In this document: positions 8,813 through 18,092 of the stretch, in pieces
Layout of the letters: the number at the start of each line of letters is the position of its first letter
How positions within the stretch are numbered: the stretch's first letter is position 1
Source: an uncultured Clostridia bacterium
GTDB lineage: Bacteria > Bacillota > Clostridia > Christensenellales > Borkfalkiaceae
Assembly: GCA_905235785.1 (NCBI GenBank)
Contig: CAJOMP010000003.1
Coordinates: 16,578-59,376 of the forward strand
Direction: 5' to 3'
Length of the DNA stretch: 42,799 nucleotides
The notes under the pieces: model-generated
The model's input: the letters and a program-made list of their open reading frames with translations, nothing else
Told to the model about the DNA's origin: nothing
Database searches by the model: none
Translations under genes and position numbers: made by a program

Positions 8813-11316
8813 ACCTGTCATTTTCAACCAACGGCTGGAAACTCTCTTTCGACGTTTTGATGAAATTACTTAACGAAAATAAAATTTTCGGTCTTGAATT
8901 GCACGACGTTTCTTCGACCGTGTTCGGCGCGGAAAAACCGTTTGCGAAACAGAACTTATCTAAAACCAAAAAGAAACTGTTTGAAAACGGCGTAACTATT
9001 TCCTGTATAGACGCCGTCGGTAATCTTGCCGGCGATAGCGAAGATAAAAACGTAAAAGAAATTCTTTCGCTTATTTCGCTCGCGAAAGACCTTGATTGTA
9101 AGTACATACGCTTGCACGCGTTTGCGGCGGACGATAAAGACTTCGCTTACTGTGACGCTAACGTGAAATCGGTGGTAAAACGCGTTCTTTCGGACGCGGA
9201 GAAGTCGGGCGTTACTTTGCTTATCGAAACTATGGGTATATACGCCGACACTTCGCTCCTAGCGGAAACGCTCGGAGAATTTGCGTGCGACAATCTTTCC
9301 GCCGTATGGGACGTGTACCATACTTGCGCTCTTGCAGGCGAGAGCCCCGATAAGACGGTTAAAAATCTCGGCAAACATATAAAACATATTCATATTAAAG
9401 ACAGCGTTAAGACGGAAAACGGCGCTTGCTACCGTTTGCTCGGAGAAGGCGAGTTGCCGCTTAAAGCGGTTTTTGCTACCTTGCGTTCGGTCAATTACGA
9501 AGGCTTTATGTCGCTCGAACTCTATCCCGACGCTTTGGAAGGGCTTGGCGACGCGGAAATAGTATTGCCGCAGTTTGCGGGGTATATGTCGGGTTTTGAA
9601 TCCGTACCGTCGTGGCGTAGCGGGCTTTACGACAACAAAACTAAAACGGGCAAATATATTTGGGAAAAGGAAACGCTTATCGATTGCACTTTTCCGCAGG
9701 TTTTAGACCGTGTGGTAAAGGAGTTTCCCGATCAGATAGCATTTAAATATACAACGCTCGATTATACCCGTACGTATTCGGAATTCCGCGACGAAGTCGA
9801 CGTTGTCGCGCGCGCTTTAATGTCCGTGGGCGTTAAAAAGGGCGACCACGTTGCGGTGTGGGCGACCAACGTGCCCGAGTGGTATCTTACTTTTTGGGCA
9901 ACGATAAAAATCGGCGCTGTACTCGTTACAGTTAATACGGCATACAAAATTCACGAAGCGGAATACCTTTTAAAGCAGTCGGACACGCATACTCTCGTAC
10001 TCATTAAGGGGTACAGAGATTCCGACTACGCGGGCATAATCAACGAATTGTGTCCCGAACTCAAATCGGTCAAAAAGGGCGAACCGCTCCACTCTAAACG
10101 TCTGCCGTTTTTGCGCAACGTGATAACGGTCGGTTTTGAACAGGCAGGTTCGCTTACCTTTGCGGAATTTATGGACAGAGCGAAGACGGTTTCAAAAGAA
10201 GAACTCGCTGTTCTTGCTAACGCCGTCGACGTGCACGACGTATGCAATATGCAATACACTTCCGGCACGACGGGATTTCCGAAAGGGGTAATGCTCACTC
10301 ACTATAACGTAGTCAACAACGGCAAGTGTATAGGCGACAGGATGGATCTCTCTACCGCCGACCGTATGATGATACAAGTGCCTATGTTCCATTGTTTCGG
10401 AATGGTGCTCGCTATGACGGCGTCGATAACTCACGGCGTTACCATTTGCCCGTTACCGTATTATTCGCCGAAACCCGCTCTTGCCTGTATAAATCAGGAG
10501 CGGATAACCTGTTTCCACGGCGTTCCGACAATGTTTATCGGTATGCTTTCTCATCCCGATTTTGAAAGGACGGATTTTTCCTATATGAGAACGGGTATAA
10601 TGGCGGGCAGCCCCTGTCCCGTCGCAGTAATGCAGGAAGTTGTCGACAAAATGAATATGAAGGAAATAACTATCGTTTACGGACAGACGGAGGCGTCCCC
10701 CGGGTGCACAATGTCTTCTACCGACGACAGTTTGGAAGTCAGAGTGAATACAGTCGGCAGAAATCTTCCGAATATAGAGTGTAAGATAGTCGATCCCGAA
10801 ACGGGCGAAGAGTTGCCGTATAACACCGTGGGCGAATTTGTGGCGCGCGGGTATAACTTAATGAAGGGGTATTATAAAATGCCCTTGGAAACGGCGCAGG
10901 CGATTGACGCCGGCGGCTGGTTACACACTGGCGATTTGGCGCTTAAAATGCCCGACGGCAATTACAGGATAACGGGCAGGCTCAAAGATATGATAATCCG
11001 CGGCGGCGAGAACCTGTATCCCAAAGAGATAGAAGATTTCTTATACACACACCCGAAAGTCAGCGACGTGCAGGTGGTAGGCGTTCCGGACGAAAAGTAC
11101 GGCGAAGAAGCGTACGCTTTCGTTATAGTAAAGGAAGGCGAGAGCCTTACAGAAAAGGAGTTGCGCGATTTTTGCGTTGCGAATATAGCAAAGCACAAAG
11201 TTCCGAGATACTTTGATTTTGTGGACGCTTTCCCGATGAACGCCGCGGGTAAAATATTAAAGTATAAAATGCGCGAAGACGCGGCAAATAAGATAAAAAA
11301 TATTACGAAACAATAA
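8809..11316 (+). CDS. Fusion protein: N-terminal sugar-phosphate isomerase/epimerase-like TIM barrel + C-terminal AMP-forming acyl-CoA synthetase
   Basis: N-term LLIETMG, WDVYH, HIHIKD, SLELYPD (AP_endonuc_2-like); C-term YTSGTTGFPKGVMLTH, YGQTEASPG, WLHTGDLALKMPDGNYRITGRLKDMIIRGGENLYPKEIE. Confidence 0.9.
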   Translation: MNLSFSTNGWKLSFDVLMKLLNENKIFGLELHDVSSTVFGAEKPFAKQNLSKTKKKLFENGVTISCIDAVGNLAGDSEDKNVKEILSLISLAKDLDCKYIRLHAFAADDKDFAYCDANVKSVVKRVLSDAEKSGVTLLIETMGIYADTSLLAETLGEFACDNLSAVWDVYHTCALAGESPDKTVKNLGKHIKHIHIKDSVKTENGACYRLLGEGELPLKAVFATLRSVNYEGFMSLELYPDALEGLGDAEIVLPQFAGYMSGFESVPSWRSGLYDNKTKTGKYIWEKETLIDCTFPQVLDRVVKEFPDQIAFKYTTLDYTRTYSEFRDEVDVVARALMSVGVKKGDHVAVWATNVPEWYLTFWATIKIGAVLVTVNTAYKIHEAEYLLKQSDTHTLVLIKGYRDSDYAGIINELCPELKSVKKGEPLHSKRLPFLRNVITVGFEQAGSLTFAEFMDRAKTVSKEELAVLANAVDVHDVCNMQYTSGTTGFPKGVMLTHYNVVNNGKCIGDRMDLSTADRMMIQVPMFHCFGMVLAMTASITHGVTICPLPYYSPKPALACINQERITCFHGVPTMFIGMLSHPDFERTDFSYMRTGIMAGSPCPVAVMQEVVDKMNMKEITIVYGQTEASPGCTMSSTDDSLEVRVNTVGRNLPNIECKIVDPETGEELPYNTVGEFVARGYNLMKGYYKMPLETAQAIDAGGWLHTGDLALKMPDGNYRITGRLKDMIIRGGENLYPKEIEDFLYTHPKVSDVQVVGVPDEKYGEEAYAFVIVKEGESLTEKELRDFCVANIAKHKVPRYFDFVDAFPMNAAGKILKYKMREDAANKIKNITKQ

Positions 11317-11329
11317 AAGGAGCATTGTT

Positions 11330-12394
11330 ATGGAAATAAAAATCGAAAAAGCGAAAACGTTAAAAGACAAGCCGGATTCTAATAAACTCGGTTTCGGTAA
11401 ATATTTCACCGACCATATGTTTGTTGCAGATTTTGACGAAAAGAACGGCTGGCACGACGCGAGAATAGTTCCTTTCGGGTATATGCCTATACATCCCGCG
11501 TCAACCGTATTTCATTACGGCGCGGAAATTTTTGAAGGCATGAAGGCTTATAAAACATCGGACGGTTATCAAATGTTCCGCCCGTTTGAAAATCTCAAAC
11601 GTATGAATAATTCCGCGGAACGTCTTTGCCTTCCCGAAATTCCCGAAGATATGTGGATAGAAGGGCTTACTAAACTTATCGATCTCGACTACGAGTGGAT
11701 ACCCGAAAGCGCGGGAACGTCTTTATATATCCGCCCGTTTATGTTCGGCAACGACGAATCTTTGGGCGTACATGCCGTTCATAATGCGAGATTCGTTATA
11801 ATTCTCTCGCCCGTCGGAAACTATTACGCGGAAGGGCTTAATCCCGTAAAAATCAGCATAGAAAGCGAAGACGTAAGGGCGGTACGCGGCGGTACGGGGT
11901 ACGCTAAATGCGGCGGAAACTATGCGGCAAGTTTAAGAGCGGGAAAAAGAGCCGAATCGCAGGGTATTTCGCAGGTTTTGTGGCTCGACGGCGTCGAAAG
12001 AAAGTATATCGAAGAAGTCGGCTCTATGAACGTTATGTTTAAAATCGACGGCGAAGTGGTAACGCCCGCGCTCACGGGTTCGGTGCTCCCCGGTATAACC
12101 AGAAAATCCATAATAGAAATATTAAAAGAAAAAGGGTACAAAGTTTCCGAAAGGCTTATTTCGGTTGACGAATTAGCAAGCGCGGCAGAAAGCGGTAAAC
12201 TCGAAGAAGCGTGGGGCACGGGAACGGCGGCAGTCGTTTCTCCCATAGGACACCTGTATTATAAAGGTAAAGATTACGTTGTTTCCGATAATAAAATCGG
12301 TAAACTCACGCAAGAACTCTACGACGAACTTACGGGAATACAGTGGGGCAGAATCAAGGACGAACGCAACTGGTGCTATAAGGTGAAAATTTAA
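11330..12394 (+). CDS. ilvE: Branched-chain amino acid aminotransferase
   Basis: FEGMKAYKT, FRPFENLKRMNNSAERLCLP, RPFMFG, GTGYAKCGGNYAASL, LPGITRKSI. Confidence 0.92.
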   Translation: MEIKIEKAKTLKDKPDSNKLGFGKYFTDHMFVADFDEKNGWHDARIVPFGYMPIHPASTVFHYGAEIFEGMKAYKTSDGYQMFRPFENLKRMNNSAERLCLPEIPEDMWIEGLTKLIDLDYEWIPESAGTSLYIRPFMFGNDESLGVHAVHNARFVIILSPVGNYYAEGLNPVKISIESEDVRAVRGGTGYAKCGGNYAASLRAGKRAESQGISQVLWLDGVERKYIEEVGSMNVMFKIDGEVVTPALTGSVLPGITRKSIIEILKEKGYKVSERLISVDELASAAESGKLEEAWGTGTAAVVSPIGHLYYKGKDYVVSDNKIGKLTQELYDELTGIQWGRIKDERNWCYKVKI

Positions 12395-13062
12395 TGTTCG
12401 ATAAACGCGTTGCGCTTTTTATGGGGCATTACGGTAGCGGTAAAACTTTTTGCGCCGTAAATTACGCTCTTGCGCTCGCAAGAAAAGGCTTTCCCGTAAG
12501 TATTTACGATCTCGATATCGTAAACCCGTATTTCAGAACTGTAGACGCCTATAAAACGCTCGAAAAAGCGGGTGTGGAACTAATAGTTTCGCCGTATGCC
12601 GAAACAAACGTGGATATTCCCGCAATGAACGCGGCGTCATATAAAATGGTGGACGATAAGTCTCGGCGCGCGGTGCTGGACGTAGGCGGCGACGAACGCG
12701 GCGCGCTTGCGCTCGGCAGGTTTTACGAGAAAATCAACGAAGAAAACGATTTCGATTGTTTTTTAGTGGTAAATCCGTTTCGTCCCGAAACGCGCGACAT
12801 CGCGGGGGCGATTGACGTCAAAAACGAAATTGAAACAGTTTCGAGAATAAAGTTTACGGGAATAGTAAACAACGCTAATTTAGGCGAAGAAACGACGTTA
12901 GAGCATATATTTTACGGCAAAGAATTCTGCGAGAAGTTGGGCGAAAAATTAAATATTCCCGTCAAATTTTCCGCTGTTACGGGAAGACTTTGCGAAAAAG
13001 CGAAGGAAAAAACTGACAAGGTGTTGCCCGTCGAACCGATAAAGTACGGCGACTGGCTGTAA
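12394..13062 (+). CDS. P-loop ATPase (ParA/MinD-like) in 2-oxoacid oxidoreductase operon
   Basis: Walker A GHYGSGKTF; DLDIVNPYFR; LDVGGDERGA; TAATG overlap with preceding gene. Confidence 0.75.
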   Translation: MFDKRVALFMGHYGSGKTFCAVNYALALARKGFPVSIYDLDIVNPYFRTVDAYKTLEKAGVELIVSPYAETNVDIPAMNAASYKMVDDKSRRAVLDVGGDERGALALGRFYEKINEENDFDCFLVVNPFRPETRDIAGAIDVKNEIETVSRIKFTGIVNNANLGEETTLEHIFYGKEFCEKLGEKLNIPVKFSAVTGRLCEKAKEKTDKVLPVEPIKYGDWL

Positions 13063-13077
13063 TATAAGGAGTAAAAA

Positions 13078-13284
13078 ATGGCAAAGGTTATTTTTAACGA
13101 AGATCGTTGCAAAGGATGCGGATTGTGCGTTACGGCTTGTCCGAAAGGCATAGTTTCGCTGGAAAAAGACAAAATCAATGCAAAAGGGTATCACCCCGCC
13201 GGAGTCAAGGAACAGGATAAGTGTATAGGTTGCGCGAGTTGCGCGCTTATGTGTCCCGATACGGTCATAACGGTGGAAAGGTAG
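13078..13284 (+). CDS. 2-oxoacid:ferredoxin oxidoreductase, ferredoxin (delta) subunit, 2x[4Fe-4S]
   Basis: CKGCGLCVTACPKG and CIGCASCALMCPD. Confidence 0.92.
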   Translation: MAKVIFNEDRCKGCGLCVTACPKGIVSLEKDKINAKGYHPAGVKEQDKCIGCASCALMCPDTVITVER

Positions 13285-13291
13285 GTGTAAA

Positions 13292-14362
13292 ATGAGCGAA
13301 AAAGTTTTAATGAAAGGAAACGAAGCCTTGGCGGAAGCGGCAATAATGGCAGGATGTAAGCATTATTTCGGCTATCCGATAACGCCGCAGACGGAAGTTG
13401 CGGCATACATGGCAAAGCGTATGCCGAAAATCGGCGGTACGTTTTTACAAGCGGAATCGGAGATTGCCGCGATAAATATGGTTATCGGCGCGGCGTCTTG
13501 CGGCGTGAGAGCGATGACGAGCAGCAGCAGTCCCGGAATTTCTTTAAAGAGCGAAGGAATTTCTTATCTTGCCGGTTGCGAATTGCCCGCGCTTATAGTA
13601 AACGTTCAAAGGGGCGGCCCGGGGCTCGGCGGAATACAGCCTTCGCAGTCGGATTATTTTCAGGCGACGAAAGGCGGCGGACACGGCGACTATCACCTGA
13701 TAGTTTTAGCCCCCGCGTCTGTGCAGGAAATGTTTGATATGGCGTTTAAGGGCTTTAACCTTGCCGATAAATACCGTGTTCCCGCAATGATACTTGCGGA
13801 CGGAACGATGGGGCAAATGATGGAACCCGTAAGCCTTGACGCTAACGCTATTGAGACGTATGATAAACCTTGGGCGACCAAGGGTACGGGCAATCACGAA
13901 GGCAGAAACGTTATAAACTCGCTTTCTCTTTCACCCGCGCAACTCGAAGAGTGGAACGTTTCCCGTTACGAAAGATACGCGGCGATCGAGCGCGACGAAG
14001 TTATGTACGAAGAGTTTATGATGGACGATGCGGAAATATGCGTCGTGGCGTTCGGCATAGCGGCGCGCGTTTCAAAGAACGCAGTAGTGGCGGCGAGAAA
14101 ACAAGGGTTAAAAGTCGGTATGATTCGCCCGATAACTTTGTGGCCTTTCCCGAAGGAAGTTTTGAATAAGGCGGCAGACAAAGTAAAGGCTTTCCTTTCC
14201 GTGGAACTCAATATGGGGCAGATGGTCGACGACGTCAAACTTGCGACAGGGTGTAAAAAACCCGTATACTTCTACGGTAGAACGGGCGGCGTGATTATGA
14301 GCCCCGACGAAGTGCTTTCCGCAATTCAAAAAATCGAAAAAGGAGAAGCGAAACAATGGTAG
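13292..14362 (+). CDS. vorB: 2-oxoacid:ferredoxin oxidoreductase alpha subunit (VorB/KorA type)
   Basis: KGNEALAEAAIMAGCKHYFGYPITPQTE; SSSPGISLKSEGISYLAGCELP; RGGPGLGGIQPSQSDY. Confidence 0.92.
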   Translation: MSEKVLMKGNEALAEAAIMAGCKHYFGYPITPQTEVAAYMAKRMPKIGGTFLQAESEIAAINMVIGAASCGVRAMTSSSSPGISLKSEGISYLAGCELPALIVNVQRGGPGLGGIQPSQSDYFQATKGGGHGDYHLIVLAPASVQEMFDMAFKGFNLADKYRVPAMILADGTMGQMMEPVSLDANAIETYDKPWATKGTGNHEGRNVINSLSLSPAQLEEWNVSRYERYAAIERDEVMYEEFMMDDAEICVVAFGIAARVSKNAVVAARKQGLKVGMIRPITLWPFPKEVLNKAADKVKAFLSVELNMGQMVDDVKLATGCKKPVYFYGRTGGVIMSPDEVLSAIQKIEKGEAKQW

Positions 14363-15102
14363 TATTTGAAAAGACCAAAGGATTGACAGACGCTCCGCTC
14401 CATTATTGCCCGGGGTGTACTCACGGTATTATTCACAGACTTGTGGCGGAATCGCTCGAAGAACTCGGTGTTCTCGATAAGACGGTCGGCGTTGCGAGCG
14501 TCGGTTGTTCGGTGTTCTCATACAATTATTTTAATTGCGATATGATACAGGCGGCGCACGGAAGAGCGCCCGCGGTAGCGACCGGTGCAAAACGCGCAGA
14601 CCCCACGAAAGTCGTCTTTACATATCAGGGCGACGGCGACCTTGCGGCTATCGGCACGGCAGAAACTGTGCATGCGGCGGCGAGAAATGAAAATATTACA
14701 GTCATTTTCGTCAATAATGCTATTTACGGTATGACAGGCGGACAGATGGCGCCGACAACTCTTCCTAATCAGGTAACGCAAACGTCGCCTTACGGCAGAG
14801 ACGTAACCGTTGTGGGATATCCCGTGAAAGTGTGCGAAATGTTGTCGCAGGTAACGGGCGCGTCTTATCTTGAAAGAGTTGCGGTAAACAACGTCAAAAA
14901 CATCCGCGCGGCGAAGAAAGCGATAAAGCGTGCTTTCCAAAACCAGATAGAAGGCAAAGGTTTTTCACTTATTGAAGTGCTTTCTACATGCCCTACGAAC
15001 TGGGGATTATCGCCTAGCGAAGCGATAAAGTGGCTGGACGAAAATATGGAAACGTATTATCCGCTCGGCGTGTATAAAGACAAATACAAGGAGGAGAAAT
15101 AA
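14356..15102 (+). CDS. 2-oxoacid:ferredoxin oxidoreductase beta subunit (TPP-binding)
   Basis: CPGCTHGIIHRL; GDGDLAAIGTAETVHAAARNENITVIFVNNAIYGMTGGQMAPTT. Confidence 0.92.
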   Translation: MVVFEKTKGLTDAPLHYCPGCTHGIIHRLVAESLEELGVLDKTVGVASVGCSVFSYNYFNCDMIQAAHGRAPAVATGAKRADPTKVVFTYQGDGDLAAIGTAETVHAAARNENITVIFVNNAIYGMTGGQMAPTTLPNQVTQTSPYGRDVTVVGYPVKVCEMLSQVTGASYLERVAVNNVKNIRAAKKAIKRAFQNQIEGKGFSLIEVLSTCPTNWGLSPSEAIKWLDENMETYYPLGVYKDKYKEEK

Positions 15103-15636
15103 ATGGCGACAAAAATTCTGATAGCGGGATTCGGCGGACAGGGCATATTGTTCGCGGGAAAGGCGCTCGCGTATACGGGATTGAAATGCGGCAAAGAAGT
15201 ATCATGGCTACCGTCCTACGGCCCCGAAATGCGCGGCGGCACGGCGAATTGCAGCGTAACGATATCCGACGACCCGATAGGTTCGCCGATTGTCGATAAG
15301 CCCGACGTGCTTATCGCGATGAATTTGCCTTCGCTTGAAAAATATTATAACGAAACAGAACCGAAAGGTTATATCATATACGACAGTTCGCTGATTACCA
15401 AGCAGGATACCAGAGACGATGTTATCACCGTTGGTATACCTGCGACAAAACTTGCAAGTGATAACGGACTCGACGGACTTGCGAATATGATAATCTTGGG
15501 TAAGACCGTAAAAGAAACGGGTATACTTACTCTCGAACAGATTGAAAGCAGTCTATCGCAAATGGTTCCCGCAAAAAAAGCGGAACTTCTTAAAAACAAT
15601 ATAAAGGCGATAGAATTAGGTTATAATTTCCGTTAG
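15103..15636 (+). CDS. 2-oxoacid:ferredoxin oxidoreductase gamma subunit
   Basis: [52 protein letters not shown]. Confidence 0.92.
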   Translation: MATKILIAGFGGQGILFAGKALAYTGLKCGKEVSWLPSYGPEMRGGTANCSVTISDDPIGSPIVDKPDVLIAMNLPSLEKYYNETEPKGYIIYDSSLITKQDTRDDVITVGIPATKLASDNGLDGLANMIILGKTVKETGILTLEQIESSLSQMVPAKKAELLKNNIKAIELGYNFR

Positions 15637-15649
15637 GGGGGCAAGTCAA

Positions 15650-16201
15650 ATGGATAAACAGTTGATCGAAATGGGTATGCGGCTACGCGAACTTCGCGAA
15701 GTGCACGGCGTCTCGGTGGAAGAAATTGCCGAAAAATTAGGTAAAACCGTCAAAGAATACGAAGAGTACGAAGACGGAAAACAGGATTTTTCTTTCAGTT
15801 TTATGTTGAACGTCGCGACGTTTCTCGGGATAGACGTAGTTAATCTGCTTTCGGGGCAAACGCCCAAACTTTCCGATTGCGCCGTGGTGCGCAAAGGTCA
15901 GGAATTCTTTATCAAGAAAGAAGGCGCTTACGACTATAAACATTTGGCTTACACTTTCAAGAATAAAAAGGGCGAACCGTTTTTCGTTACCTGTATGGCA
16001 GGGGAAGAAGATAAAGTATTCCACTCTCACGAAGGGCAGGAATTTAATTTCGTGCTTTCGGGCAGTATGCGTCTGACGGTCGATAACGTTACTTACGATC
16101 TCAACAAGGGCGACAGTGCTTATTTTAATTCAAACTTGCCGCACGGTATAAAGGTGTTGGGAGACGTGCCCGTAAAATTTCTTGCGGTTGTTATGAAGTG
16201 A
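15650..16201 (+). CDS. XRE-family HTH regulator with C-terminal cupin domain
   Basis: HTH (LRELREVHGVSVEEIAEKLGKTVKEYEEYEDG) plus cupin (FHSHEGQEFNFVLSGSMRLTVDNVTYDLNKGDSAYFNSNLPHGI). Confidence 0.9.
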   Translation: MDKQLIEMGMRLRELREVHGVSVEEIAEKLGKTVKEYEEYEDGKQDFSFSFMLNVATFLGIDVVNLLSGQTPKLSDCAVVRKGQEFFIKKEGAYDYKHLAYTFKNKKGEPFFVTCMAGEEDKVFHSHEGQEFNFVLSGSMRLTVDNVTYDLNKGDSAYFNSNLPHGIKVLGDVPVKFLAVVMK

Positions 16202-16228
16202 TTTTTTACGCCACAAAAGGAGTAAAAA

Positions 16229-17923
16229 ATGGTTTTATACGAAAAATATACAGGAAGAAACAGAGATTCATATAAAGATTTACAGGATTTAAGGGATAAT
16301 TATAAAATAACTTATCCTAAGACGTTTAATTTTGCTTACGACGTCATAGACGAACTTGCAAAAACAAAACCGGACGCTACGGCAATGGTGTGGCTTTCAA
16401 ACACAAAGGAAGAAAAGATATTTACCTTCCGCGATATGAAAGTTTGGTCGGACAAGGCGGCAAACTATTTAAAAAGTCAGGGAATAGGCAAAGGCGACAG
16501 AGTATTGCTTGTTCTAAAAAGAAATTATTATTTCTGGTTTTTAATGCTTGCCCTTCATAAAATAGGCGCAATCGCCGTTCAGGCAACTAATATGCTGGTC
16601 GGAAAAGACTACACATACCGTTGTAACAAAGGCGAGATTAAAGCGGTGTTTATAACGGGCGACGGTGATTGTACGGAACACTTCGACGACGTTGCCAAAG
16701 AGTGCGGTACGGTTAAACTGAAATTTGTCGGAAAGCATAAAAAACCTGTCGGCGGCGGTTGGATAGATTTTGAAACGGGCATAGAAGCGGCGAGCGAGAT
16801 TTGGGAAAGACCGCAAGGTAAAGACGCGGTTAAAGCCGACGATATAATGCTTATGTCCTTTTCTTCGGGAACTACGGGCTATCCCAAAATGATATTGCAT
16901 AGCCATACTTATCCTTTGGGGCATATAGTAACCGGCGTTTTCTGGCACAGGGTAGTTGAAGGCGGATTGCATTTTACCATATCAGATACAGGATGGCTCA
17001 AATCGCTTTGGGGTAAGTTTTACGGTCAATGGTTCGGAGAGTCTGCGGTACTCGTTTACGATTTCGATAAATTCGACGGCGCGGATATCTTGGAAGTACT
17101 TGCAAAATACAAGGTTACGACTTTCTGCGTTCCGCCGACAATGTACCGCTTTATGTTGCAAAACGACGTAAGCAAGTACGACCTATCGTCTCTTACGCAT
17201 TGCTGCGCGGCGGGCGAAGCGTTAAATCCCGATATTTTTAATAAATGGAAAGAATATACGGGACTGTCGATACACGAAGGATTCGGTCAGACCGAAACCA
17301 CTTGTTGTCTCGGTACTTTGGGACGTTATGCCACGCCGCTGTCGGGATTTATCGGCAAATCTATGCCGGGCTACGACGTGCATATACTCGACGCGGAAGG
17401 GCGTGAAAGTCTACCCGGAGAATCCGGCGAGATATGCATTAAAGCCACGCTTAAAAACAAGCCTTGCGGTATAATGTGCGGTTATTATCACGACGAAGAA
17501 GCGACCGAATACAGTTTCCGCGGCGGTTATTTCCATACGGGCGACACGGCATATGCGGACGAACACGGCTTTATAAAGTATATCGGCAGAAACGACGACG
17601 TTATTAAGTCTTCCGGCTACCGTATCGGACCGTTTGAAGTTGAAAGCGTTTTAATGGAACATCCCGCCGTGCTGGAAGTTGCGGTTACGGGCGTTCCCGA
17701 TGCTAAACGCGGCTTTAAAGTAAAAGCGACTATCGTACTTCGTGGCGACTATACTCCGTCCGACGAACTCGTAAAAGAATTGCAGGAATACGTTAAAACG
17801 CATACCGCGCCGTATAAATATCCGCGCGTTATCGAGTTTGTTGACAGCCTTCCGAAAACGATAAGCGGTAAGATTCGCCGTACCGAAATACGCGAAAACG
17901 ACAGTAAAAAATATTCGTTATAA
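16229..17923 (+). CDS. AMP-forming acyl-CoA synthetase (medium-chain acyl-CoA ligase-like)
   Basis: MSFSSGTTGYPKMILHSH; GFGQTETT; YFHTGDTAYADEHGFIKYIGRNDDVIKSSGYRIGPFEVE; ISGKIRR. Confidence 0.92.
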   Translation: MVLYEKYTGRNRDSYKDLQDLRDNYKITYPKTFNFAYDVIDELAKTKPDATAMVWLSNTKEEKIFTFRDMKVWSDKAANYLKSQGIGKGDRVLLVLKRNYYFWFLMLALHKIGAIAVQATNMLVGKDYTYRCNKGEIKAVFITGDGDCTEHFDDVAKECGTVKLKFVGKHKKPVGGGWIDFETGIEAASEIWERPQGKDAVKADDIMLMSFSSGTTGYPKMILHSHTYPLGHIVTGVFWHRVVEGGLHFTISDTGWLKSLWGKFYGQWFGESAVLVYDFDKFDGADILEVLAKYKVTTFCVPPTMYRFMLQNDVSKYDLSSLTHCCAAGEALNPDIFNKWKEYTGLSIHEGFGQTETTCCLGTLGRYATPLSGFIGKSMPGYDVHILDAEGRESLPGESGEICIKATLKNKPCGIMCGYYHDEEATEYSFRGGYFHTGDTAYADEHGFIKYIGRNDDVIKSSGYRIGPFEVESVLMEHPAVLEVAVTGVPDAKRGFKVKATIVLRGDYTPSDELVKELQEYVKTHTAPYKYPRVIEFVDSLPKTISGKIRRTEIRENDSKKYSL

Positions 17924-17958
17924 TTTGATTTATATAATAAAAGATAAAAACAGTTTTA

Positions 17959-17991
17959 TTAGCGCCGCCGAAATTCTTTCGGCGGCGCTAA
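17959..17991. repeat. Perfect GC-rich inverted repeat (15-bp arms, 3-nt loop) at operon end; possible terminator/3'-end hairpin
   Basis: ttagcgccgccgaaa ttc tttcggcggcgctaa; no T-tract on + side. Confidence 0.7.
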
Positions 17992-18037
17992 ATATACGGC
18001 GAAACCGAAAAAACTTTTCAATGCGCCGTTATTTTTA

Positions 18038-18066
18038 TTGACTTTATTGCTTTAACGTGGTAAAAT
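18038..18066 (+). promoter_or_regulatory. Sigma-A promoter of yerC-his operon
   Basis: TTGACT (18038-18043), 17 bp, TAAAAT (18061-18066). Confidence 0.75.
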
Positions 18067-18092
18067 GATAATGTGTTAAAGGAGAAAAAGAT

